Of a stretch of DNA of 64,000 nucleotides, positions 10,362-19,537 are shown piece after piece. Within the stretch, counting starts at the first letter, position 1. Each line of letters begins with the position of its first letter. The DNA is taken from contig JABMNN010000061.1 of the NCBI GenBank assembly GCA_013204545.1, positions 18,831 to 82,830 on the forward strand. Reading direction: 5' to 3'. Both the position numbers and the translations under genes were made by a program. Below the pieces are notes generated by a model. That model was given only the letters and a program-made list of their open reading frames with translations, had not been told where the DNA came from and did no database searches. Source of the DNA: Chloroflexota bacterium. GTDB lineage: Bacteria; Chloroflexota; Dehalococcoidia; Lucifugimonadales; Lucifugimonadaceae.

Positions 10362-10880
10362 ATCGACCATTCCGATTAGAGGAGTCCGAGGGCGAATGGC
10401 TGGTTCAGTTAACGACCAGAGTTTGCAAACTGAGTCAGTGGATCCGTCAGAACAAAATACGACAGTGATGACGTCAGTAACTGCCAACAAGCACATGTAA
10501 TCACTTAATTTCCGATGAAAAGCATCAAACAGTTCGTCAGCATAGTTGGGTTGATCTGTGGAGATGAACTCATGTTGGCAGCAGTCGTGAATGGCGTCGT
10601 ATTCGGAGTTACGGACAACAGTCGAATTCGAAATAACGGTGATTGTTTGGATTGTTTTCTCCAATCAATCTGAATTACGGAATGTCATAACTTCCGCCCG
10701 ACCAGAGCGGACCGCCGCCATCACCTATCACCGCGCACAGGTTTTGACAGAACTTAACTAAGGCATATGCCTCATGAGCAGTTTCCCAAACTTTGTTAGA
10801 GAAATGGTATTCTGCTCAAATTCTGAATTCTGACCAAACCAAGAGATTGAGTCCTTCTACGAATATTCATAAGAATTAAA

Positions 10881-13244
10881 TTGTCTCTCCGACCAAAAAT
10901 ATTAGGTCGCCGCAGGAATTTCCGTATGCCAGCAGTTCTCCGCTCGTTATTTATCTACGCCTTAGTCACGTTGCTCGTGGCGGCCTGTACCCCGACAACG
11001 GCACCTAATAATGAGCCCGCTGTAATACCTGTGGTTCAAACTACACCGGATGACCAATCCGCCCCACCAACTGACAACCAGCCCACGGCGGAAGTCACTC
11101 CAGAAGAGGCAACTGCAGCAGGTGACGTTGTCGGAGCTCCTATTTCAGAAGAACCCAAGCCAGCTCCAATTTCAACGACTACTCCGACGCCAACTCCAGT
11201 TACGACCACTGCCGGAACGCCCAGCCCAACCCCGCCTCCTGCCGCGGTTCTTCAACCAACAAGGACGGCAGTGAGCGCTGAAGCAACCTTCCAGCAGTGT
11301 GTTGCCATGATAGTAGGCGACGAGATAGCGAGCGCCTTCACCTTAGAAAACGGTGAAGTCAGCATCACAGAAAGCTTTAATCCCGAGAGCCTACCCGTCG
11401 ATCAACTCATGGCAGTTGTGGCCTGTGCGGGTGCGGGCGACTCAAATGAACCTTCCCCGGATTCTCCACCCGTGACCGGGGGTACGGAACTTTCTCAGAA
11501 TTTTCAGGATTTCCAGAACTGCGCTGTGAAAATCGTAGGTAACGAAATTGCTCGAATCTTACAACTGACAGTAGGCGGCTTGCCCGATTTCTCCGGTTTG
11601 GGGTCGCAAGCTCTGCCGCGTTCAGCGACCCTTGAGCTTCTAACCTGTGTACCAGCATTACGAGCACCGGGATCAGCCACCCCACCTCCAGTTTTTTCTG
11701 CCGCTGTGAAGGCTCAAGCTCTGGCAGTGGCGGAGAGTGTACGTTCATCGGTTGTCGTGATTGAATCAGACAGCGGCACGGGGTCTGGATTTTTCATCTC
11801 GGAAGACGGACTCATCATGACCAACTGGCACGTCATTGAGGGCAGCACCAGCTTAACCATCTGGTTGCTGGATGGTCGAAAGTTTGAGGCTTCAGTGGTA
11901 GGCAAGGCGATACTCCCTGACGTTGGACTACTACAACTAATTAGTCCTCCTTCCGGCATCATCGCTCTTCCAATCGGAGTCTCGACGGACTTACAGCTTG
12001 GACAACCGTTGCTCAACGTAGGTCATCCCGGAACTGTGGGATACTGGGTGACAGCATTAGGGACGTCCTTGCAACACGAGACCGTGTCTTCAGTTGGCAG
12101 TTTTGTAGAGGTGGGCAAACTTACTTCCTCCGTTCCCGGGCTTCCCGGAGTCAGTGGCTCGCCTCTTTTGAATCTCGAAGGTCGTGTGGTGGGACTGGTC
12201 TATGGAGGTGAGTCAAGAAAAGATCGTGCTCCGGACGAGGCTCCATCTCCCTCAGCATCCGAGGTGCGGGAGTACGTCATCCCCAATTCCCTCGGGCTAG
12301 CTGTCCCAATTGAAGAGGCAATAGCATTAGCTTCGACATGGACTGGGCGAACCTTCACAATACTTCCTTCTGCCGCCGCCCCCACGGATCCCGTTACTCT
12401 TCCCGCCTCATCTGGTTTAACTCAGGCTGATCTGGACTTCCAAGCATGTGCCGCAGATCTTGTTAAACCGGAACTAGCAACTCTCTTGCAACTGACCGAT
12501 GGAGGCTTACCCGATTTTTCAGATTTGGGGCCGGAAACGCTCTCTTGGTCCGTGGTTATCGAGGTCCTAGATTGCGTGCCTGGTCTCGAAGGGGAGCCCT
12601 CAGCTACATTAGAGTCGATATTCTCTGATGAGATCAAGGCTCAGGCTCAGCAGACAGTAGATGCAGTACGATCCTCTGTGGTATTCATTAGTAGTGACAT
12701 TGGGAACGGGTCAGGGTTCCTCATCTCAGAAGATGGGCTCGTAATGACCAACTGGCACGTGGTTAACGGAGCTACAGATATCACTGTCTGGCTTCTGGAT
12801 GGACACAGCTATAAGGCAAAGATTTTAGGCTCCTCACAGAGCCCCGATGTCGCGCTGTTAAGAATTGATGCTCCTATTGGTGCCGTGGCTCTGACTATTG
12901 GGTCGTCCTTAGAACTCCTGCCCAATCAGACTGTGGTTAATGTTGGACACCCCGATGGTGTTGGTCAGTGGGTGGCAACTGTCGGATCATTTCTAGAACA
13001 TCAGGAAGGAACACCGCTGGTTTCAACGATTCCGGGACTTCCAGGTGTTAGCGGCTCACCCCTGTTAGACCTCCAGGGAAGGGTTGTTGGACTGGTTTAT
13101 GGTGGTACGCCAAGAGAAATCCAGAACTTAGGCGAGCATCCCGTGCCTTCATCAATTGATGTGCATGAATACCTCGTTCCAAACAGTCTGGAACTTGCAG
13201 TTCCAATTGAAGAGGCAATGGCGTTAATAGCAACATGGATGTAA
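10881..13244 (+). CDS. secreted lipoprotein with two tandem trypsin-like (S1C-type) serine protease domains and three copies of a short Cys-containing repeat
   Basis: Lipobox-like LVTLLVAAC; two copies of GSGF(F/L)ISEDGL(I/V)MTNWHV, DV(G/A)LL and GVSGSPLL(N/D)L(E/Q)GRVVGLVYGG; three FQxC...C segments. Confidence 0.85.
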   Translation: MSLRPKILGRRRNFRMPAVLRSLFIYALVTLLVAACTPTTAPNNEPAVIPVVQTTPDDQSAPPTDNQPTAEVTPEEATAAGDVVGAPISEEPKPAPISTTTPTPTPVTTTAGTPSPTPPPAAVLQPTRTAVSAEATFQQCVAMIVGDEIASAFTLENGEVSITESFNPESLPVDQLMAVVACAGAGDSNEPSPDSPPVTGGTELSQNFQDFQNCAVKIVGNEIARILQLTVGGLPDFSGLGSQALPRSATLELLTCVPALRAPGSATPPPVFSAAVKAQALAVAESVRSSVVVIESDSGTGSGFFISEDGLIMTNWHVIEGSTSLTIWLLDGRKFEASVVGKAILPDVGLLQLISPPSGIIALPIGVSTDLQLGQPLLNVGHPGTVGYWVTALGTSLQHETVSSVGSFVEVGKLTSSVPGLPGVSGSPLLNLEGRVVGLVYGGESRKDRAPDEAPSPSASEVREYVIPNSLGLAVPIEEAIALASTWTGRTFTILPSAAAPTDPVTLPASSGLTQADLDFQACAADLVKPELATLLQLTDGGLPDFSDLGPETLSWSVVIEVLDCVPGLEGEPSATLESIFSDEIKAQAQQTVDAVRSSVVFISSDIGNGSGFLISEDGLVMTNWHVVNGATDITVWLLDGHSYKAKILGSSQSPDVALLRIDAPIGAVALTIGSSLELLPNQTVVNVGHPDGVGQWVATVGSFLEHQEGTPLVSTIPGLPGVSGSPLLDLQGRVVGLVYGGTPREIQNLGEHPVPSSIDVHEYLVPNSLELAVPIEEAMALIATWM

Positions 13245-13246
13245 TC

Positions 13247-13284
13247 CATAGTGGAACATCCTACGCGTAGGGCATCCCACTATG
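13247..13284. terminator. long inverted repeat (CATAGTGG...CCACTATG) with internal perfect palindrome CCTACGCGTAGG
   Basis: Direct inspection immediately after the stop of the protease gene; no U tract. Confidence 0.4.
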
Positions 13285-13384
13285 GGAGGCTGTATCTGAT
13301 TGTTGAGTGCAGCCCGAATGATCTGGGTGGGGATGTGGGATCGCGGCGCAGCCTCAAGGCGTTTCGTGTCATAGACTTATTAGC

Positions 13385-14050
13385 ATGAAACCTTGGATTA
13401 CTGTGGGTGATGCACTTTCGCCTGATGGCACTCGCCTTGAATTAGTTGAGCACGACGGCGATTACGTTATACGAGCGGATGACCTGCCGTTGATGTCGAC
13501 CCGGCTGCACTTCTCTGAAGTCGAGTTGGCACGCCTCGTTTGCACTAAACTAAAACCGGGTGCGAAAGTCATGATCGGCGGACTTGGGCTCGGTTACACC
13601 CTTCGATCAGCTCTCGATCTGATTCCGAAGGACGGTACGGTTGTGCAGGTTGAACTTGTTCCTGAAGTGATCGAATGGAATAAAGGCCCTCTTGCGCCGT
13701 TCGCCAATCACCCGCTGGATGACAAGAGAACCGAGTTGGTGCAGGGAGATGTGGCGAAGATAATTCGTGGAGCACGCAACGAGTACGATGCGATCATGCT
13801 CGATATCGACAATGGTCCATCTCCGTTGGTGAACGAACGCAACGGTTGGCTTTACACATATCACGGTTTGTTGGCGATCAGAAGCGCTCTGAAAAACGGT
13901 GGCAAGGTGGCCATTTGGTCCGCCGATGACGATCCAAGATTTGTTGCCTTAATGAAGCGAAATGGATTCCGTGCAGAGAAGCACCATATTCAGGTGCACA
14001 AAGGAAAAGGCGGAATTCGTCACGTGATATTCACAGGTCGCAAAACTTAG
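13385..14050 (+). CDS. spermidine/spermine synthase-like methyltransferase-fold protein
   Basis: MIGGLGLGYTLRSALDLIPKDGTVVQVELVPEVIEWN, DAIMLDIDNGPSPLVNERNGWLYT. Confidence 0.8.
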   Translation: MKPWITVGDALSPDGTRLELVEHDGDYVIRADDLPLMSTRLHFSEVELARLVCTKLKPGAKVMIGGLGLGYTLRSALDLIPKDGTVVQVELVPEVIEWNKGPLAPFANHPLDDKRTELVQGDVAKIIRGARNEYDAIMLDIDNGPSPLVNERNGWLYTYHGLLAIRSALKNGGKVAIWSADDDPRFVALMKRNGFRAEKHHIQVHKGKGGIRHVIFTGRKT

Positions 14051-14108
14051 GCTGATATCGTTTAGTGAGTTTCCGATCAATAAGTCCCATTTAGCATAGA
14101 CATCGACA

Positions 14109-14813
14109 TTGACCTCAAGACAAGAACGTCGCCAGAAGACCTCAAAGAAGCCCCCAAAATCAAGCCAGCCAAACTGGATGATGTGGGGAGGCGTTGGTGT
14201 GGTGGTGGTTGCCATTGCGATAGTCGCATTTATGGTTCTATCTCCTGACGGTACATCAGGGGATGTTGAAGAATCGGCACTCCTCTCTGGCGGTTCGCTG
14301 ATCGGTGATCCCGATGCTTTGGTAACCCTTGTTGAATTCGGGGACTTTCAGTGACCTGTCTGCGCTAATTTTGCCCTCGGGCCAGGGCAACAGATCATTC
14401 GTGAGTATGTAGACACCGGACGCGTAAATATTCTTTTCAAGCACTTCCCGTTTATCGGTAACGAGTCATGGCGAGCAGCCGAAGCTTCAGAGTGTGCTGC
14501 CGAACAAGGTAAATTTCACGACTACCAGCAAACGGTGTTCTATAACTGGAAAGGAGAGAATCAGGGAACTTTCGCTGATGAGAACCTTCAAATTTTTGCC
14601 GAATTGAACGAACTGGGGATGAATCAGTTCGATGAGTGCATGAGCACGAACAGATACCTCTCCAAAGTCGAGGCCGATTTCAAGGACGGGGAAGCTGCCG
14701 GAGTGAATTCGACACCAACGCTGTTCCTCAACGGTGTGAACATCGGCGGCCTAAAGGAATACAGCTACTACCGAGTGCGTCTCGAAGAGGCTCTGGCTGA
14801 AGTAGGCGGTTAG
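14109..14813 (+). CDS. DsbA-like thiol:disulfide oxidoreductase, candidate selenoprotein (UxxC) with in-frame TGA at 14352-14354
   Basis: Track ORFs 14109..14354 and 14535..14813 are in the same frame and the interval between them is open: VTLVEFGDFQ-TGA-PVCANFALGPGQQIIREYVDTGRVNILFKHFPFIGNESWRAAEASECAAEQGKFHDYQQTVFYNW...GVNSTPTLFLNGVNIGG. TGA occupies the first Cys position of a DsbA CxxC motif. N-terminal TM anchor. Confidence 0.8.
14371..14390 (+). promoter_or_regulatory. candidate bacterial SECIS-like hairpin
   Basis: TTGCCCT-CGGGCC-AGGGCAA: perfect 7-bp stem, 6-nt loop with G at position 2; loop begins 23 nt after the TGA. Confidence 0.6.
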
Positions 14814-15307
14814 TGGCGCAGCAACAGGAGCCGCCGGCAGAAGATGTATCCGACCGGCAGTCAAAACTGTGGCTGTGTATTGCCTTGTTGGGTCTTGTTG
14901 GTCTCGCGGTAACGACTTACCTAACATCGAACGCGCTCGCACACACCGAGGTTGGTTGCAGTCTTAGCGGATGTAACACAGTTCTCGGCAGCAAATGGTC
15001 GAAGATATTGGGCGTGCCAGTTTCGGCGGTTGGCATGGCGACTTACGCGACGATCATGCTCGGTGCGCTGCACGCGTACCAATCGCCAATAGACGATTTA
15101 CGAGGACGCCGTATTGTTGCGGTAATTGCGGCTATCGGCGTGCTGGCATCGATATACCTGACGAGTGTCGAACTATTCGTGATTAAGGCAGCGTGTCAGT
15201 ACTGCATCACTTCAGCAGTGCTGGTGGTGATCGTGGCGGTGGCGGTTGTTATTGCTGCGCGCTCCGAAGGTCCGCTCTGGAGCGCCATTCGTCGACGCCT
15301 TGACTAG
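14813..15307 (+). CDS. vitamin K epoxide reductase (VKOR) family protein
   Basis: GTG start overlaps the DsbA stop (tagtg); GCSLSGCNTVLGSKWSKILGVPVSAVGMATYA and active-site ACQYC within hydrophobic helices. Confidence 0.9.
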   Translation: MAQQQEPPAEDVSDRQSKLWLCIALLGLVGLAVTTYLTSNALAHTEVGCSLSGCNTVLGSKWSKILGVPVSAVGMATYATIMLGALHAYQSPIDDLRGRRIVAVIAAIGVLASIYLTSVELFVIKAACQYCITSAVLVVIVAVAVVIAARSEGPLWSAIRRRLD

Positions 15308-15903
15308 CTTTCGTCAGCCGGCAGGAAGTTGTCGATTAATGAGGCGCAGCGAATAATCGCCTGTTCCGAATCGAGACCGTCGCACAGAATCACCATGTTT
15401 CCGACGATTGCCCAATCTTGATATGTCGGGCCCGGTGCTTGTCTGCTGCCACCACTGGAAACATCAGTAACGCCTCGAGCTTGCCAGCGATCTTTCACGC
15501 CTTCGGTCCAAACCTGCTCATCACGTTTAGCCTCGAACTCCGCACCGGTGGCGTCGATTGCTAGCTGCTGACCGCTCGAAACGGCGAGTTCGTGCGATGG
15601 GTAAAACCGAATCTCATAGTCGTGCCTATCGTACGGATCCAAACCCCAGAAGCCACGCCAAGCGTCGAGACCATCAGGCAATCCTTCAACGTCGTATTGC
15701 TTGTTGGCTTTAAGTTTGATCGCCTGAAGATCTTCAATTGTGTAATTCGCTGGTGCTGTTCTGACCTGAACAAAGTTCTCGGCATCTTTAGCGCCGCCAC
15801 TACCGCAGGCGGTAAACGCCAGCAACATCACTCCGAAAAGGGCGACCACGATCGCTTGCTTTGTTCTTCTAAAGTTCAAGCCAGCCATATCAACGTTCTC
15901 CAT
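15304..15903 (-). CDS. putative lipoprotein of unknown function
   Basis: 199-aa ORF, signal peptide with lipobox LLAFTAC; its stop overlaps the convergent VKOR stop in a shared CTAG. Confidence 0.65.
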   Translation of the reverse strand: MENVDMAGLNFRRTKQAIVVALFGVMLLAFTACGSGGAKDAENFVQVRTAPANYTIEDLQAIKLKANKQYDVEGLPDGLDAWRGFWGLDPYDRHDYEIRFYPSHELAVSSGQQLAIDATGAEFEAKRDEQVWTEGVKDRWQARGVTDVSSGGSRQAPGPTYQDWAIVGNMVILCDGLDSEQAIIRCASLIDNFLPADES

Positions 15904-16060
15904 AATTCGGACTAGATTTTGCCGTCAGTATATTCGACACCACGAACAGGCAACAACGGTCGGAGACACAAACTTCTTCATTGCATCGTTCGGTGGCGCA
16001 CGGTGCGGAGTGGGTATGTCTCCATTTTGGTTGCTACGCCAATACGCTCACTGGTCGAGG

Positions 16061-17557
16061 CTATTCCCGACTAGGGCGTTCGTACACTGGTTCGCTCATG
16101 CGCGGTGAGTTTGGCCACGGTCGTACCCAGCTTTCGTATCCGAAGGTGGGATCTTGCGACATGTCGCCGTTCTGTGCCAATCGATCGTCCATTGAGCCTT
16201 CGACTGACGCCATCAACTCCTGCATTAGTTCGATCTCTAGTCGACGAACGATATCGGCAAATACAGGATTTTCGTACAGGTTGACCTGCTCCTGCGGATC
16301 GTTCAGCATGTCGAACAACAGCAATTCGCCCGTACGGTATTTGTGCAGTTTGTAACGACCGTCGAAGTTCATCCAGCCGTCACTGAGAAGGCCAAAGATG
16401 TTGTCTCTGCCAGATTCTCCCGGCATCCCTTCACCCGGCATCGGTTGTGCGTCGTACCAACCGGGCTGTTCGATTCCTGCCCAGCTAAGCATGGTGGCGG
16501 TTACATCGCGTAGTTCAACTAAGCCCTCTTGAACCTGACCAGCTTCGATTCCGGGGCCCATTGCGATCATCGGAACCCTGATGGCAGATTCGTAGAACGA
16601 TGCTTTTCCGATTAGATTGTGATCACCGAGATAATCGCCGTGGTCGGAGGCAAGTACAACGTATGTGTTTTCGAGCAGACCTTTTTTACGAAGTGCGTCG
16701 AGGATTGCACCGACTTCGAAATCGATCTGCTGAACGAGTCCCGAGTAGTGCTTGCGAATAGTGTGTTTCGTTTCATCAGGGAATTCGGTGTAGTCGACTC
16801 CGTTCCACGGTCGCTTATTTCCGTCAACATTGCCTTTGCGGAGTTCAGGAGTGTGACCCGGAACTTCCGGAGCTGCCTCTGGAATTTTCGATTCGTCGAT
16901 ATCTTCGAGGAATCGTTCGTCGGGGTCATACGGACAGTGCGGTCCGGGGAATCCAACCATCATAGCGAACGGCTGATCGGCTCCGTATTCGTTGATGAAT
17001 TTTACGGCTTCGGAGCCAACAAACCGATCCCACGAGTACTCCCAAGGAATTGATTGAATCACAGCTCCTTTGTTCTCGTGGTAGCCGGGCATTTCGTTGC
17101 CGTGCAGTTTCTTCAGACCGTGTCGGCGCAAGTAGTGGAAATAATCGTCACGAACTTCGAGCCAACGCTTGTCTTCACAGATGACTCGGTATTGGAAACC
17201 ACGGCGCTCGTCCCACGGATAGAAGTGCATCTTGCCGATACCGGCGGTGTAGTAGCCGTTTTCGCCAAGAATCTCAGGCCAAGTACGTAGACCGGCGTCG
17301 CGCCAATCGGCGCGGAGGTTTTGGAGGTTACCTGTCACGCCGTTTCGTACAGCGTTCATTCCCGTGAGTAAAGCTGTACGGGCGGGAACACAAATTGGTG
17401 ACGCCGAGAATGAATTCGTGTACCGCACACCGTTCTCGGCAATTGAATCGATGTTCGGTGTTTGCAGCCAGTCGGCACCGTTACATCCGGCAAAATCAGC
17501 TCGGAACTGATCGGGGAACAAGAAAACGATATTGGGTCGCTGTTGATCTGCGGACAA
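16061..17557 (-). CDS. sulfatase
   Basis: RPNIVFLFPDQFRADFAGCNG, SPICVPARTALLTG (CxPxR sulfatase signature), ASDHGDYLGDH. Confidence 0.93.
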   Translation of the reverse strand: MSADQQRPNIVFLFPDQFRADFAGCNGADWLQTPNIDSIAENGVRYTNSFSASPICVPARTALLTGMNAVRNGVTGNLQNLRADWRDAGLRTWPEILGENGYYTAGIGKMHFYPWDERRGFQYRVICEDKRWLEVRDDYFHYLRRHGLKKLHGNEMPGYHENKGAVIQSIPWEYSWDRFVGSEAVKFINEYGADQPFAMMVGFPGPHCPYDPDERFLEDIDESKIPEAAPEVPGHTPELRKGNVDGNKRPWNGVDYTEFPDETKHTIRKHYSGLVQQIDFEVGAILDALRKKGLLENTYVVLASDHGDYLGDHNLIGKASFYESAIRVPMIAMGPGIEAGQVQEGLVELRDVTATMLSWAGIEQPGWYDAQPMPGEGMPGESGRDNIFGLLSDGWMNFDGRYKLHKYRTGELLLFDMLNDPQEQVNLYENPVFADIVRRLEIELMQELMASVEGSMDDRLAQNGDMSQDPTFGYESWVRPWPNSPRMSEPVYERPSRE

Positions 17558-17690
17558 TTTTTTCTCCGTTATACGGGCTGCGGTTTGGGCTGAACACGCT
17601 GTTGTTTAGAACCGCGCCAATGGGAATCACAACAATATGCCGGAAGACTAAGGGAGTATCTAGGAGGTATCAATCCTGCCTAGCCTCATC

Positions 17691-18710
17691 ATGCGTAACC
17701 TTAACGCCGTGAATAAGCCGAACCGCAGTACGTTGCCAACTGAAGAAATTTTCGCTCGTCGAGTTCAGCTCGGGCAGTCCAAGATCAGTGTGAGCACGAT
17801 CGGGACGGGAACATGGCAGTGGGGTGGTGCGTTTTATTGGGGGTACGGACGTTCGTATACCGATGAAGATCTCGCTGGTGCGTTTTCTGCCAGTATTGAA
17901 AACGGAATCAACTGGTTCGACACCGCTGAAATCTATGGGCGGGGTCGTTCGGAACGTATCGTTGGGCAGATGGTCAGTGGTTCAAATCGAATTGAAGCAA
18001 TTGCCGAATCAGAAGCAAAACCGGTCGTAGCGACGAAATTCTTCCCTTACCCGTGGCGGGTACATCGTCCGTCGCTTCGTCGAGCGCTCAAAGCGAGTTT
18101 GAGTCGACTCAATACTGAGTCGATCGATCTGTACCAAATCCACTTTCCGTTTCGTCCTCGAAGCTTTGAGTACTGGGTTGATGCCCTCGCTGACGCATCA
18201 CAGGATGGATTGGTCAAAGCTGTAGGGGTGTCTAATTTTTCGGCGGAGCAAACAAAGCGCGCTCACGAATTGCTCGACCGACGGGGTGTAGTTTTGGCAG
18301 CAAATCAGGTCGGTTACAGTTTGCTAAATCGCAAAATTGAATCGAATGGTGTGCTGGACACATGCAGAGAACTTGGTGTTTCAGTGATCTCGTATGGCCC
18401 ACTTTCAGAGGGGCTGCTCACTGGGAAGTATCGCACCGACAATCCACCGCCATTCATGCGCAAATGGCGATGGGCAAGGAAGCGTCTAAAAATGTTGCCG
18501 CCGTTGATTTCGCTGATGACCGATATCGCTAGCGATCACGATGCCTCAGCATCTCAGGTAGCCCTCAATTGGTTGATCACAAGAAACACGCTGCCAATAC
18601 CCGGTGCTAAATCTGCAATGCAGGCGACCGACAACGCATCGACGATGACGTGGAAGCTAGGAACTGACGAGTTTGATGCACTGAATGAAGCGACCAAGCG
18701 TTATTTGTAG
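17691..18710 (+). CDS. aldo/keto reductase
   Basis: GTGTWQWGGAFYWGYG, NWFDTAEIYGRGRSE, VGVSNFSAEQ, IPGAKSAMQATDNAS. Confidence 0.92.
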   Translation: MRNLNAVNKPNRSTLPTEEIFARRVQLGQSKISVSTIGTGTWQWGGAFYWGYGRSYTDEDLAGAFSASIENGINWFDTAEIYGRGRSERIVGQMVSGSNRIEAIAESEAKPVVATKFFPYPWRVHRPSLRRALKASLSRLNTESIDLYQIHFPFRPRSFEYWVDALADASQDGLVKAVGVSNFSAEQTKRAHELLDRRGVVLAANQVGYSLLNRKIESNGVLDTCRELGVSVISYGPLSEGLLTGKYRTDNPPPFMRKWRWARKRLKMLPPLISLMTDIASDHDASASQVALNWLITRNTLPIPGAKSAMQATDNASTMTWKLGTDEFDALNEATKRYL

Positions 18711-18761
18711 TGCGCCTAGAACGCTCTAGCTGCCAGAGTCGGAGTCGGAGTCGGATTTCGG

Positions 18762-19328
18762 TTACGGCTGCGAATTAGTTGAATCTGCTTCACTGGTGGT
18801 GATGGCAGCTGAGAGTTTTTCGCTCAGTGTTTCGGGATCGTTTGAAGCGATAAACCAAGTGTTGACCTTGTCATCACTGTCAGAATCGTTCAGTCGGATA
18901 TCGACTTCGATTCCAGATCTAACACCCAATACGCTCCACATTTTGGCGATGCTCTGCATATCTGGTCTCGCCTGAGCAGCAGCACGAGTCATTCTGGATT
19001 TAGGCTCCGCCACTCGAACGGCTACGATATCAGTCAATGTGACTACACCCGATTTCATTCCAAGACGAACATCGAAGATGTCACTTGAAATACGCAAAGT
19101 CATCATCAGGTAGTTCAACATCACGAACACAGTCAGCAGCGTACTAAGACTGAATGCCAAGTAGAAAGCAACTGCTCCGCCGCCAGTAACGACCGGATCG
19201 CTGATAAGGCCTTTCACAGCTACACCGGTTAATGCCCCTGCTGTAACGCCGAGCATTAGACCCAAAAATCCGAACACTCTGCCGGATGCTTTCACTTGTT
19301 GGAAATAATTCTGTTTTTGATCAGCCAT
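18762..19328 (-). CDS. hypothetical protein with two transmembrane helices
   Basis: 188-aa ORF with two hydrophobic segments near the N-terminus and a soluble C-terminal region. Confidence 0.6.
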   Translation of the reverse strand: MADQKQNYFQQVKASGRVFGFLGLMLGVTAGALTGVAVKGLISDPVVTGGGAVAFYLAFSLSTLLTVFVMLNYLMMTLRISSDIFDVRLGMKSGVVTLTDIVAVRVAEPKSRMTRAAAQARPDMQSIAKMWSVLGVRSGIEVDIRLNDSDSDDKVNTWFIASNDPETLSEKLSAAITTSEADSTNSQP

Positions 19329-19537
19329 GCTACCAACTATTTAATCATGGTTTCACTGGCTAAGTCATGACTCAAAACAAATTACCGATAGCAAACCGAT
19401 ACCAGTTCCTTACCATTTTCGATCATTCGTTATTTTGGAGCGATTGGATCGGCTGGTATTCTGACACTCTGGAAACCGTGAACGGGGAAGTGATTTTTAC
19501 ATGGTGATGTGGGCGGGTAATGCAGCGGTGAGGACAA

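Noticed and set aside
10287-10664. 125-aa minus-strand ORF overlapping the MMPL 3' end and intergenic region
   Set aside because: Overlaps a confident gene for part of its length, no recognisable motif, no RBS evidence.
14352-14354. TGA in the DsbA gene as a simple pseudogene stop or recoded genetic code
   Set aside because: A single stop precisely on the catalytic Cys codon, an otherwise intact long frame and a hairpin at SECIS spacing favour Sec. Genome-wide TGA recoding is excluded because many genes here (for example DUF2089, LiaF-like and VKOR neighbours) end normally at TGA. Sequencing error cannot be excluded and is stated as a refuter.
18736-18753. GAGTCG x3 short tandem repeat between convergent genes
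   Set aside because: Only three units; too short to mean more than slippage.
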